A stretch of DNA of 64,000 bases from Neoceratodus forsteri (GCA_016271365.2 JADMNL010000022.1:221068501-221132500); one strand, 5' to 3'; positions 11,825 to 23,325 are shown, counted from the first letter of the stretch. Notes: generated by a model not told the origin, from the letters alone. Made by a program: numbers and translations.

Positions 11825-12900
11825 AAAACAGAACTAAAACATTATGGTTACTCCAATATGCTTGATGGCATCAGGAAAGTAAGTTCTCCCTAGTTAAACT
11901 ATTAATTTCTAAGTTCAGAAATGGAATTATGTGGTGGTGGTAGTGGGGGGGGGGGGGTAGGTTCTCTACCTGGATACTATGACCCAATTTACCCAGAATA
12001 TGTTCTAATCTGTAAATATCTATAATAATCGCTTCTATCTAGTTGCTATTCCATTTTCAATTGTTCAAAAGATTTTAGGGTGCTGTATGATTAAAGTAGT
12101 AGAAGTGTGTATCCTGCAGTATTTTAGCCCTTTTGTTGTCCATTGTCAAAATGTGTGATTTAGTCAGGCTGGAAAAAAATTAGGGTCTATAGTTGGACTG
12201 CTGAGCCATTTTGCTCCCTTTGAATGCTGTTTCTTGGAGAGAAAAGCTCTCTAGGTAGTTATTATTCTCCATGGAAGACTGACAATGTTCTGGGGACATA
12301 TCTGAATGTCCAGGACCACAATATATTAAGGTCTGTGTTTCTGGTGGAGCTAATTCTAGTTCTAATTCCACTGATGGGGGGCCCTGCACTGAGTGGGTCC
12401 AGAAAACCATGTCCTGTAATTGGGTAACTAATGTATACAATGTCATTTTTGGAAGAGCTAAGCCTCCTTTGGATTTTGGTAATTGTAATTTTTTGAAAGT
12501 CAGTCTTGGTTTGTTACTGCCCCATATGAATCGTGAGATAATTTTATTCCATATTTGGAAGTCAGATGACTTAGGGAGATTAGGTAGGGTACGAAAAAGG
12601 TATCAACCAGATTTTACTTAATAGGTATACATAAAGGAGATTCCACCACTGGAAATCCTCCTGAATTCCCTGGAGTAATATGTTATAGTTATGTTTAAAA
12701 AGTTCTGGTACCTTGGCACTGAGATGTATTCCCAAATACTTAGCAGTTGTTTTTAGTTCATTTGTAGGGGTATGTAAGTTTTAATTGTGGGTCTGGTTCA
12801 AAATGAATCAGCAAAACTCCTGTTTTTGAGTCAGTTATTTTATATCCTGCCAGGTTTTTCACAGGGCCTTGATCTCACAATCTTGGAACAGCCTGCATTT
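11825..12900 (-). mobile_element. L1-type LINE, ORF2 fragment downstream of RT
   Basis: The minus strand, read across frames, gives YLGIHLSAKVPELF, then IWNKIISRFIWGSNKPR and KSKGGLALPK (about 12,700-12,430). These are the post-RT blocks of L1 ORF2 (YLGI, FIW..K.R, GG..LP). Further on, KSFEQLKME and RSDYYRYLQIR at about 12,070-12,010 match the next L1 C-terminal blocks. Many stops and frameshifts mark it as an old copy. It is not collinear with the L1 piece at 14.6-15.9 kb, so the two are separate insertions. Confidence 0.75.
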
Positions 12901-13269
12901 TTTCACTTTAAAGATTGAACAAAAATATTCATTCAGGATATGTGTATTTTTCTATCATTCTTCCGCTATCCCCTGACTCTTCCACCCGGCAATTCATGAG
13001 GGCTGGCTGAAATTACCAAAATTCTGCATTCATGGAATTTTACAAAATTCCATGAATTTCACAAAATGTCTTGAAATTTAGTGGAATTTCTTGAAATTCC
13101 TTAATTGATCATAACTCGGCCATTCTTATAGGTAGTCACCTGAAACTTGGTGTGTCTACTTTGTGTATGAAGTCCTAAAGGGATACCATGTTTCATGAAA
13201 TTTGCTGAGTAGTGTGGAACTAATAGGGGCTCAGAATCTGACAATCTATTATTTTTGTGTACATTTCTG
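12901..13269. other. AT-rich spacer with a perfect 30-bp palindrome
   Basis: ATTCATGGAATTTT and its exact complement AAAATTCCATGAAT face each other across two bases at 13,028-13,057. The surrounding 13,080-13,200 carries TATAAC/GTAGTCACCT words that recur in the dispersed repeat starting at about 13,270. Confidence 0.5.
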
Positions 13270-14045
13270 AAAATATGTCTCTGCTTATAACTTACTGTAG
13301 TCACCTTCAGAGTTGGATAACTGAAAATTTATATGCATACTTTCTTGGACAAGTCTTAGAAACTGCAAAATAATGATACAGTTGGGTTAACAAATTATAA
13401 GTTATAGGAGATCATAATTTCACAATTCAATATTTGTCATGAGGGTGAACAGGGTGCAGGAGGGACATCTCTTTCAAATGAGGAAGAGCACCAGGACCAG
13501 AGGGTACATGATGACACTGGAGGCAGTAGCTTAAGAAGGATTTTAGGAATTGCTACTTCACTGAAACTGTGGTAGATGCCTGGAATAGACTGGCAGCAGA
13601 ATTCAGGGGCTTTAAGCATGCATGGGATAGTAAACAGGCAGGGAGGAGGGATGGTTGCCAGAGACCAGTTAAGGTCTGTGGAGGCAAACTAGGCAGAGAC
13701 CATCTGAGTGGACCATGTGGGGGAAATGGTCTTTTTAGGACAATACATTTTATGTTTCCATGTTAAACGTTGTGAAATGTTCAAAATATGAGGATGTTTG
13801 TAGCTCTCTTGCTATTGTAAATACACACACACAATGTGGCATGCATACCCAATGTAAATAGGTTCTGGAATCTAATAAAGCTGGATAAATGTGATTTATT
13901 GGGTTAAAATGTACTGTGGACATTTCAGAAGTCACTGATTGGCAACATTTGCTCAAAAATTCATGGATGCATAATAAGTAATGTCACTAAATTTCCTCTT
14001 GTGGAATTTAACATTCACAGAGCACTTATCACCACTGAATCCATG
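13270..14045. repeat. Dispersed repeat C, copy 1, split by a CR1 insertion
   Basis: The two ends (13,270-13,437 and 13,765-14,045) are collinear with the uninterrupted copy at 24,905-25,345. Shared words include ATGCATACT then CTTAGAAACT, TGGCATGCATACAC.CAATG, GGCAACATTTG.TCAAAAATT and CACTTATCACCACTGAATC. The element is non-coding and of unknown class. Confidence 0.75.
13438..13764 (+). mobile_element. CR1 3'-end insertion (327 bp)
   Basis: It encodes the last ORF2 residues (VVDAWNRLAAEFRGFKHAWD), matching the CR1 C-terminal signature VVDAWN.L, then a short 3' UTR ending in TTTTATGTTTCCATGTT. That end resembles the CR1 tails at 21,060 and (complemented) 17,085. Severe 5' truncation is typical of CR1. 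Comparison with copy 2 of repeat C gives the empty site directly. Confidence 0.8.
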
Positions 14046-14046
14046 T

Positions 14047-14140
14047 TCTTTTTATTTATTTAAAAATTTGTAACCGGGAAAGGCACACTGATCTGAGGCT
14101 TGCTTTCTAGGTGCGACTCGGGGACATGGGTACAGGAGTT
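14047..14140 (-). repeat. LINE/SINE 3'-tail-like segment
   Basis: TTTTTATTTATTTAAAAATTTGTAACCGGG is followed by a GCACACTGA word and CTAGGTGCGACTCGGG. This resembles the 3' ends of the CORE-SINE at 58,056 (TTTAACCAGG, GCACACTAAG, GGAGCGACCTGGG) and the L2-like tail at 48,318 (GATGCGACCTGAGG). The body of the element was not recognised. Confidence 0.45.
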
Positions 14141-14639
14141 TAAAACATGAGGAGGTACATGGATGTTTTATTGAGATTCATAAATACATCTGAGAACATG
14201 GACATTTACATATAGGTTATAATAAACAAACAAGCACATATTTAGCTGTGCTAAGATGTTTGTAATCCTGTAATTCCTTTCTCCATGACTATTTCATCTC
14301 TCCTGCTTTTTTTTTCGAGCTTGACAAAATGGATTCTGTGGACTTGATTATCACAATTATTTCACTCTAGTTTTTCACAGATGGGCTCACTTCAAAAGAA
14401 AGTCACGTACTCCTTTTCCTGTATGATCTATCCATTTGGAATGGCCAAATTCCTCCTTCTTGGTTTCCAAGTCATTTTCGTCCCCCCACCAGGGCTTTGT
14501 GAGTTCCTCTAAATTCTGGAATTCTAAGTGCCTATGGTGCTCAGACCAGTTCATTTTGCAGTGTGTTAGTCTCATAAATCCTGATTTCAAGTGAGAATGG
14601 CCCCGGTATTCACTCTTGCTTCAACTGGTGATCTAGTAT
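14141..14639. other. Unassigned sequence
   Basis: The minus-strand frame at 14,387-14,590 has no recognised motif. It could be the body of the element whose tail lies at 14,047, but nothing confirms it. Confidence 0.3.
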
Positions 14640-15900
14640 TTTTTTTTTTTTTTGGTAAAAGTACTTTACTGAAAAAATTAAATACATAGTTTCAAGATAA
14701 AGCTCACTTTACTTAACAAACAACAGGATATTAATTTGATGGGTTATGCATAATGAAGTATAAAAGAAAAAGTGAAAGCAATATAAAATAAAAAACTAAA
14801 AAATGGTCAATATATTCGGATTAATGGAGTAAAAGGGCCCATTAACTCTCCATAAAGTCACAACCACAATTTTTCAAATAATAACGTTTATTTTAATATA
14901 TGCTGCCATTTCTGGGTAATATTGTATGGGAGGTTTTGTTTGTTCCAATATTCTACTGTTATTCTTTTGTAGCCATAGATCCTATATTAAGGATTTTTTT
15001 CCTTTTATCATTCTTTGATAGATTAAGAGCATCTAAATTGTTAAAAGTCAGTAGCAAATGATCACATGGTGCTTGAATACCTAACAACTGCTTAAGTAGT
15101 TCTGTGGTTAAATTCCACCATTTTAAAATTTGTAGGCAATTTGGAAAATTATGGGCAAAATCTGCAATGACACCACAACCATGCCAGCAAAATTTGACAG
15201 TTTAGGGTTAATTTGAGCCAAATGGTATGGGGTAAATGACCTCATTCTGGATTAATTTATCTTTTGCTGAGATGAAGGAGTTATTGGCTAAAACACAAAT
15301 TCTTTGCTATTGCTGATTAAAAAGAGAGAGATTAGGTTCATCTTTCCAACTTTCCATTTATTATGAATGTGTTGTCTAGTTTCAAAATGATTAACAGTTG
15401 ATTTCATATAAAATTTTGATAGGAACTTTTTAGTTGCATTACTAATTAAATATGCTTATTTATCAATCCTCAGTTTTAACTTAGATATAGAAATATTCTG
15501 CTAGAATGAAGAATTTTTTTAACAAGATATTATAGACACAAAAAAAATTACCTATGGTACCTTGCCCCACAATTTAAGTAATCTACAAATTCCAAAAATT
15601 TATTTTTCTCTCAATACATCAAGCCATCTTGTAAGTTTCCATTCTTTTACGTTAGTTGCTAATTTTTTAACAAACATTGTATTAAAATTATTTTTAATAT
15701 TCAAATTATCCTGTAGCCATGCACAATTATCTCTACTAAATTTAAAGATGGCTTATCTAACATGCACAAAAAAACTGAGTAGTAGAATATCTTAATAAAT
15801 CTCATATTATCTAAAAATAAAATTGAATCCATTGTAATGTTTCAGTAGAATTAGAGATACTAGCTTAATAATTAAAATAACCATAAAGATCATGATAAAA
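14640..15900 (-). mobile_element. L1-type LINE, ORF2 C-terminus and 3' UTR with poly-A
   Basis: A T run at about 14,640 (poly-A of the minus strand) is followed by ~350 bp of AT-rich 3' UTR. The minus strand then reads PYHLAQINPKLSNFCWHGCG, then FAHNFPNCLQIL.WW and ILNIGSMATKE. These match the L1 ORF2 C-terminal C-x-H/W-C block (P..L......CWRC.......H..W.C..I..FW) and the following helices. Frame breaks are frequent, and the coding remnant fades out near 15,850. Confidence 0.75.
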
Positions 15901-16429
15901 GCTTTCTTGAGCCCTTTCTAATAAGAAATGGCTCAATGCTATCTGCAGTTTACTTTAATGGGTGGTTGAAAAGATGGTGTCAGGAGGAGGGGTACCATTT
16001 TGTAGGGGCTTAGGGGGCTTCAGGGGTGGGATACTCATTAAAGGTGATGGCCTTCACCTGATGAAAGAGGGGGCCAGTGCTCTGGGGCAGAACTTTGGCA
16101 TTGACATTGGACAGTTAAATTGACTGTGGGGGAGATGGAGGCTAGGGGAACCACTGAGAAGAGACAACAGGTGGGGAAGCTAGTTAGAGCTCTCCCTGAA
16201 CAGGGGACTTGTAGCAGCAAGGGGGTAAAAGTAAGGATGAAGTTCGAATTAGGTTAAGGGAAGAGGCCAATAAGGGAGGGCTGACAAGCCTACATTTAGC
16301 ATGAAAATAAAAAAAGAGATTAGGGAAGAATAAGGGAGAAGGACTAGGAAAAAGGAAGGAGGGATCAGGATAAAGCTAGGAAAGGTCTGCCTAAATGAAA
16401 GGAGTCTGAGAAAAAAAAATAGTGATCTC

Positions 16430-17076
16430 TAGGCAATGGTGGCAGACACTAAGATTGATCTAGTAGCCATCACAGAAACTTGGGCCACAGAGAAGAATTA
16501 CTGGGACCTGACAGTCCAAGGCTACACCATGCTTAGATGGGATACAGCAGAAAGTAAGGGAGGAGGCACAGCCCGTGTGTCAGAGAAGGCATAGAGCAAT
16601 GGATGATGGAAACATCAAGGAAGGTAATGGGAAACAAAATCATTGTGGAATCAGCTCATGGCATCCTCAGTCAAGAAGCTACAAATGGGGATGATCTATA
16701 GACCTTCAGGACAGGGAGACAAGAGAAAGTAGGAGCTATGTGCAGAACTAGAAAGGGGACAAAGGGGAGGAGGTGGTGGTGGTGGGAGATCTAAATCTGC
16801 CAGATACTGATTGGGTCATTCCACTGACCGGGATCCCCAGAAGTCAGGCCCAACTGGATACATTGCAGGATTGCAAGCTAGTATAGCTAGATAAGGAACC
16901 CACTAGGAAGACTTGACATTCTTGATGTGGTGCTCACCAATGTGGAAGTGGTAGGAGGAGTGAGGGTAGGGGAGCCACTGGGATCCAGTGACCATAACAC
17001 TATATGGTTCAACCTGGTCCTTGGGGACAAGTAAGCTCTTACCAAAGGCTGAAGGCCTAGATTTCAAAAGGGCATA
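16430..17076 (+). pseudogene. CR1 ORF2 endonuclease domain (apurinic-type), broken
   Basis: This is the AP-like endonuclease that nicks the target in target-primed reverse transcription. DLVAITETWATEKN at about 16,457-16,500 holds the catalytic Glu (TETW). VVVVGDLNLPDTDW at about 16,770-16,810 is the GDFN block with Phe changed to Leu. GSSDHNTIWFN at about 16,981-17,012 is the intact SDH block. Several stops and frameshifts separate the blocks. It ends abruptly at the inner CR1 insertion. Confidence 0.85.
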
Positions 17077-18890
17077 TTTCATAGAAACAGAAACATAGAA
17101 TTTAAAGGCAGATAAGGACCGCTTTGCACACCTAATCTGCTCATTTCCCTACCTGATGGATAAGCTGCAGATTCTAGTTCATCAACAGCTTACTTCCTCC
17201 TATCCCCCACTAGAATTGTATTATGACTGTCCCATGCATTCTTGAATTCTCCCACTGTTCCACAACCTCCTCAAGAAGGCTGTTCCATGCATCCACAACC
17301 TTCTCTGAGAAAAAATACTTTCTAACATTACCTCTGAGCCATCTCCCCTCTATCTTCAAATTATGCCCCCTTGTTCTTACACATCTCTTCTTCTGAAATA
17401 TACTACCCTCTTGTACTTTGTTAATTCCCTTGAGATACTTGAAAGTTTCTATCATGTCCCCCCTCTCCCTCCTTTCCTCAAGGGTATACATATTAAGCTG
17501 CTTTAGTCTCTCCTCGTATGGCTTCTGGTACAGATCCTGCACCATTTTGGTTGCCCTCCTCTTAACAGCCTCCCTTCTGTCTATGTCTTTGTGGAGATGG
17601 GGTCTCCAGAATTGCGTGCAGTACTCCAGATGGGGTATCACTAACTGTCTGTACAGAGAAATAACAACTTCCTGTTTTCTACTGTTGATGCCTCTCAATG
17701 TGCATCCCAGTATCCCCCCAGCCCTCCTTACTGCCTTCTCACATTGCTTGCTCACCTTTAGATCATCTGATATAATTACTCCTAGGTCTCTTTCAGTTTT
17801 TGTTGTTGTTATTAACTCACCTCCCCATTGTGTACTCTTCCCCTGGGTTTTTGTTTCCCAGATGCATTACCTTGCACTTCTTTGCATTGAATCTGATCTG
17901 CCACATTTTTGATCATTCCTCCAACCTTTCCAAGTCCCTTTTCATTCTTTCCACCCCACCTAGTGTATCAACCCTGTTGCAGATCTTTGTTTCATCTGCA
18001 AAGAGATATATCTTTCCTTCCAGGTGCTCTCCAATGTCACTTACTGTATAAAGAAATTAAAGAGGACCGGTCCCAGTACTGAACCCTGCAGTATCCCACT
18101 AGTTACCCTCCTTTCTTCACTGTGAACTCTGTTTACCATTACCTTTTGCATCCTGTTGTCCAACTAGTTTTTTATCCAGGCTACCACCCCAACTTGGAAC
18201 CCACTCCAAGGCTGGCTAACTTGTATATTAATCTTTTGTGTGAGACCGTGTCAAATGCCTTGCTAAAATCTAGGTAGGCCATATCCACAGCCCCTCCCTG
18301 GTCTACTATTTTAATCAAAGAAATCTATTAGGTTCATCTGACATGACCTTCCTGCTGTGAAACCGTTTTGCCTTGGGTCCTGTGCCCCACTTGCCTCTAG
18401 GTACTCAACAGTTCTTTCCTTCAGAAGTGATTCCATCATATTCCCTACCACTGAAGTCAAACTAACTGGTCTGTAGTTTCCTGCCTCTGCCCTGCTTCTA
18501 CTTTTGTGAAGTGGAATCACATTTGCCCTCTCCAGTCCTCAGGTACCACCCCATGCTCTCATGATTTGCTAAAGAAAGCAGTCAGCGGTGTTACTAGTTC
18601 TACCCTTAGTTCTTTTAGAATTCTTGGGTAAATCCCATCAGGCCCCATTGCTTTGTCCATCCTCGGTTTCAAGAGTTCTTTCAAAACCCTTTGTTCTGTG
18701 AATGGACTGGTATCGACCCCCCTATTCAGAGTTTCTCCCTTGTTTGGTTTAGGTATCTCCCCCATCTCTTCCATTGTGAATACTGAGCAGAAATATTCAT
18801 TCAGTATCCCCACTTTTTCACTGTCACCCTCTGTCCACATTCCCTCCCCTTTAACTGTCACCCTCTGCCCACATTCCCTCCCCTTTAACC
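17077..18890 (-). mobile_element. CR1 LINE (inner copy), nested in the outer CR1
   Basis: On the minus strand it runs from the RT N-terminus to the 3' tail. RT blocks are ILNEYFCSVFTMEE, MGPDGIYPRILKELR, GNYRPVSLTSVVG, LDFSKAFDTVSHK and LFADETKIC. In the last, the second Asp of the catalytic FADD is Glu. The C-terminus (17,755-17,210) includes YCTQFWRPHLHK, RRATKMVQDLY and VVDAWNSLLEEVV. The 3' tail is seen as ATAGAAACAGAAACATAGAA at 17,080 (complement of TTCTATGTTTCTAT). The 5' end is truncated just before the RT. A 34-bp tandem duplication (18,822-18,889) abuts the junction. Confidence 0.92.
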
Positions 18891-20620
18891 AGATGATGGA
18901 GCTGGTCCAAGACAAGTTAGAGTGGACAGCATCAGGGATATGGAGGAAAGATGGGTGTGCAATCAAGGGAGAGATTCTTGAGGCAACAAAGTTTTGCATG
19001 AGAACAATAATCAGAAGAAAAAGATACTAGACACCAATATGGTTCTCGGGAGAGGTCAGGGAAGCGGTGAGGGACAAAAAGAAGGCATTCACCATGTACA
19101 ATGAAAAATAAGCGAAGAAAGAATGGCGAGAGAGGGAGTACCTAATGAGAACAATAGAAACCAAAAGTGCAGTCAGAGAACCAAAGACAGTTACAGAGCT
19201 GCATATTACAGAGAGGGTCAAGGGTGGGTAAAAACTGATCTTTAAATATATTAGGGAAACAAGAAAGAAAGGGGGAGAAGAAATTGTTAGGCTAACAAAG
19301 GAATGTTTGGTAACTGAGGGGGACAGGCAGAAAATAGCTGTTCTTAATAACTACTTTTGTGTTATAATCACGAGGGAAGACAGAAGACCTCTGCCAGAGA
19401 GTAACATTAAGGCAGCTGTAAAGGAGAACCCTGAGATAAGGCAGCAAGTATTTACTAGTGAAAGGGTTTTGAAAAGGGTAACAGCCTTAAAAATAGATAG
19501 GGCCTGGTGCCAAATGGAATGCATCCCAGGATGCTCAAGGAACTGGAAATTGAACTGACTGAACTCCTCATGGAGCAATTCAGTAGCTCAATTCAGACAG
19601 GAGTACATTCAGAAGAAGGGAGAGTAGAGATGTAGTCATGCTGCATGGGGGGTGGACAAGGAGCAGGTGGGTAACTACAGACCTGCCAGTCTTACCTCTA
19701 GTGTGGAAAAACTGATGGAAACACTAGTCAAAGATCACTTTGTAAACTACCTGGAGAACAATGAACTCCATGATGATAAGCAGGATGAGTTTATGGCAGA
19801 AAGGTCTTGTCAAAGTGACCTAATAGTACTCTATGACTGTGTAATGAGGATAGTGGATAAAGGCCATACTGTGGATTTATTCTACTATGATTTCAGCAAG
19901 GTTTTTGACTTGGTGCCTCACAGAAGGTTGCTGAAGAAGCTAGAGGATCTAGGTACAGTGAAAGGCATAGTTATGGGTGAGAAGCTGGTTTGAAGGGAGA
20001 TGGCAGAGGGTTGTGCTTAATGAAGAAAATTTGGAAGAGACTGAGGTCACCAGTGGGGTGCCACAATCAAAGGTCTTGGGTCCAGTCCTTTGCAATATGT
20101 TCCTTAGTGATGTGGAAGAAGGAATCCAAGGCAAGATTGTCTCTTTGCAGATGACACTAAGCTCTGTGGAAGGATAAACCATGAGTAGAGGGTTAGGGAG
20201 ATGCAGAGAGACTTGTGAAATCTAGAGAGGTGGTCAGTGGTTTGGCAGTTGAAATTGAATGCCAAAAAGTGCGAGGTGATGTACATAGGGAACAAGAACC
20301 TGAGGACAGAATACTGGATAGGGGGGTAAAGCTGTGCACAATCTCCAGGAAAGAAAGTTAAGGGCCATCATCAGTGACTCCCTGAAACAATCCAATGCAA
20401 TAAGGCCTACAATAAGGCAAACAGGATGGCGGGGTGTATAGGAAAGAGTATTGACAACAGTAGGAAGGAGATATTACTGATGAGGCCCAACCTGGAGTAC
20501 TATGCCCAGTTCTGGAGTTCTCACCTAAAGGAAAATAAGGACAGGCTTGAGACAGTGCAACATAGGGAGACCAAAATGATTCTGGGCCAGCAAGGCAGAT
20601 ATTTCATGGATTAGCTCAAG
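18891..20620 (+). pseudogene. CR1 ORF2 linker and reverse transcriptase (outer copy), broken
   Basis: After the insertion the frame gives the linker (QMMELVQDKLEW, KAFTMYNEK.AKKEW) and then the RT: IAVLNNYFCVIIT, NYRPASLTSSVEKLMETLV, YYDFSKVFDLVPHRR, TSGVPQSKVLGPVL and LFADDTK. The last lies one frame off because of an upstream indel. Next comes LKLNAKKCEVMYIG, then NLEYYAQFWSSHL of the thumb region. Compared with the inner copy, the FADD Asp pair is retained, but there are more stops. Confidence 0.88.
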
Positions 20621-21092
20621 TCAAGGCACTGAACATGTACTTGCTTGAGGCCAGATGAGAGAGAGGGGATATGACAGAAGCCTTCAAGTTCCTGAAAGGA
20701 ATGACCAAAGTAAACTGCGATGAGCTAATAAGCATAAGTAGTGAATCAAGAATATGAGAATATGAGTGGAAACTGACAGGAGGCGATTAAAGAGGGAAGT
20801 GAAAAAGTTTTATTTTACAGAAAGGGTGGTGGAGCAATGGAACAATCTTGCAATGATGTGGTGGGTGTCAAAACTATCAATGGTTTCAAACATGGCTAGA
20901 ACCAAGTGATGGACTTAGTGGTTGTTTGGAGTGATAGCTGTAGGGCTGGGAGCATGGGGTAGGTAGTGTGGGTTAGAACCCTGTATGGACAATTGGTTCC
21001 AGGTTTGTTAGGACTGATGAGTAGATTAGATGGACCAATGGTCTATCTTTTTCTGCTTTATTGTCTATGTTGTCTATGTTTCTATGTGAGAC

Positions 21093-22599
21093 ACCCCAAG
21101 AATCTCTACCCCTGTAGCTCTGGAGGAGGTAGAGGGTTGGTTCCAGCTCAGCTGGATCATGCCATGACAAGTAAGTTCATGGGGTTGAAAGTCTCATGAG
21201 TAAATGGCAGAAATGTTGGAGGATGGACATGGGTCCAGCTGGGTGGGGGTGGGGGGTAATGGAAATATTAGTTAAAAATAAAAAGAATGCTAATTATGGT
21301 AAGAAAACTTCACCTCACACAGTACTTTCGAGAACTATGACTATTAGAAACATAGGAAAATGGCAGCAGAAATAGGCCTATTTAAAGACTATTTAAAGAA
21401 TGACACTATAAAGAAGTATTGAGTAAGTAATAAGGATTCTATGTTGCCAGTTCAACAACACTTTCATTGACCGACATCACAGTGATGGGATTTATGACAA
21501 CCGCAAGTTGCGGTTGACATAAATCCCAAATGTCTCCTGGTCCTTTAGCCCTCTAATCTCCCCATGCAGGGGTTTCTGTCCCCACACCCTCCATACTCAT
21601 TATAATCAACTCTGAGTTACAGTTGATTTGGGAAGGGGGCGCAGGACCGGGGAACAGTGTGCCCCTTTCTGAGGTGCACCAACACAGTGACCTATTGGCA
21701 AGCTGCTGATTTTGTCAACAGCCAGGAAGGCCACTGTGTTGGTGTCACCACTGGGGAGGCATACCAGTAAAAAGTAGTTTATCTTCACAGTGCCATGTGA
21801 AGAGCACACCAGAAAGGGCTACAGACTTACGAGCTCTTTAGTTACATCTAAGTATTGAAGTAAAAAAAGAATAAAAACATTATATGAAACCAGGAATGTT
21901 CAAGTAATATTTCTATTATATGGAAATCATTTTAAAATGTACATAGATACATACATTCAATTTAAACAAGCTACTTTGGTGATTTTTGTATGTTCATATT
22001 TTATAGGCATATCATAATTTCAAGTTAAAGGTGCATTAACTGCAATCAAGTGTGATTTCTTAAATGAAGAAGCAAAATAAATTCAATTAGCAGAGTGAAA
22101 GATTATAAACATAGAAAATGGTTTCTTACAGTTTCTTTTCTGTCTTACCACAAGAAACTTGCAGAATATCTTTTATAGTGGCAGTGGTGAAAGAGAAACA
22201 TATCAAAAAGAAATTAAGACTGGAAACAAAAGAATAAGTTCATATCAGGATTTAGAAATTGTGTATTAGTAAAATTAAGATGGATGCATAAACTTAATTA
22301 TTGAAAATAACATTAATAATGAGATGCATACTATAAACAGCACTCTTTTATTAAATGCGGAGACCTGTCTGCCAGTTCAAGTGGACATAAGATACATACT
22401 AATAAAAATGTAATTACCAGTTTATTAGATCTTGGGTAATTTAGTACAGCACCCGAACATAGGAGTATTATAAATAGATAATGTTTTCACTATGTACATT
22501 TTATTTTCATATACAAAGCATGGAATGCCCTGAAAAAGTGTATTATTTACACAAAATATCGACTATATTACATAATACTGTCAGTAAAATACAAAACAG
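21093..22599. other. Unassigned sequence with a 41-bp hairpin
   Basis: At 21,488-21,528, GGGATTTATGACAACCGCAA pairs with TTGCGGTTGACATAAATCCC (19 of 20 positions). A looser inverted pair (AATCAACT / AGTTGATT) flanks 21,604-21,632. The rest is AT-rich with no recognised coding or repeat content. Confidence 0.5.
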
Positions 22600-22757
22600 A
22601 ATGAAGTATGAGATGGTGTATGTGTAACCATAGTTTTACATACACCCTCTGTGTTGGATGCCACATAAACCCCAAAAGCAAAGCTTGAGGGGTTTATCTT
22701 AACATCCAACACAGAAGGTGTGTGTAAAATTCGAGTTTAAACACCACTCCATATTTT
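22600..22757. repeat. Hairpin element, family A copy 2
   Basis: Palindrome with arms TTTACATACACCCTCTGTG / CACAGAAGGTGTGTGTAAA and ACATAAACCCC / GGGGTTTATCTT around a centre AAAGCAAAGCTT. Arm order and the centre match copies 1 and 3. It is followed, like copy 3, by ATAATTG.T(G/A)G and a CAATTTTTT word. Confidence 0.75.
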
Positions 22758-23160
22758 ATTTTATATAATTGTTGGGTTTCAATTTTTTAACACAGCAAAT
22801 ATATAAAATAAAGTAAAGATGTCTCTGCAGCTGTGAACCAATTGGGTTTCAGTATGGTCAGTGGTCGGATGCGGCTGCTGGAAGGAAGGTTTTTTTTGTT
22901 TCTTTTTCAGTTATGAGTCAGTTTTTAGTGCAGATATATATATATTTTTTTTAAGTTTTACTTACCGCCAAGTCAGAGTGGCAATCTGGTCTCTGGCCAT
23001 TAGTGGCTGTTGTGGCAACTCAGAAGAGCAGTGACTGGCACTGGGGGCATGCGCAGCTAAAGGGAAACCTAGCACAAGTTTGCCGTAAAAAAACACTTCT
23101 TTATTAAAGAAATTTACTCTACAGGTTTCCTAAGGGAAATGACAAAAGCAATTAACTGTA
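22758..23160. other. Unassigned spacer
   Basis: Short, AT-rich, with a small (TA)n run near 22,936. No feature seen. Confidence 0.35.
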
Positions 23161-23325
23161 TATACAATAATGGATGGGGAAGTGTGGGTTATGAGAATTT
23201 AATGGACACCTGAGGTGTGGAATGCTACATAAATTGTGAGGGCGAAGCCCAAGTGGTTTATTAAAGCATCCCACACCAAGGGTGACCATTACATTTGAGT
23301 AGGACATATTTCCTCATTTTTTAAT
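23161..23325. repeat. Hairpin element, family A copy 3
   Basis: Arms AATGGACACCTGAGGTGTGG / CCACACCAAGGGTGACCATT surround a GGGCGAAGCCC centre, with weaker outer pairing to 23,161 and 23,325. Immediately outside, TTTTATAATTGCTAGTCAGCAA (23,326 on) has an inverted partner at about 23,830-23,853, hinting at a larger foldback unit that encloses 0.5 kb. Confidence 0.7.

Larger units (their letters stand above)
15945..21092 (+). mobile_element. CR1 LINE (outer copy), interrupted at 17,077-18,890
   Basis: The order on the plus strand is: end of the ORF1 esterase (FNGWLKRWCQEEG, then DGLHLMKEGASALG at 15,950-16,090), ORF2 endonuclease (16,430-17,076), linker and RT (18,891-20,620), the C-terminal segment, and a 3' end at about 21,090 with repeated TCTATGTT units. 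The two halves join in frame across the inner CR1 (DFKRAYF continues as QMMELVQ). Multiple stops and frameshifts show it is long dead. It is missing only the 5' UTR and most of ORF1. Confidence 0.9.
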
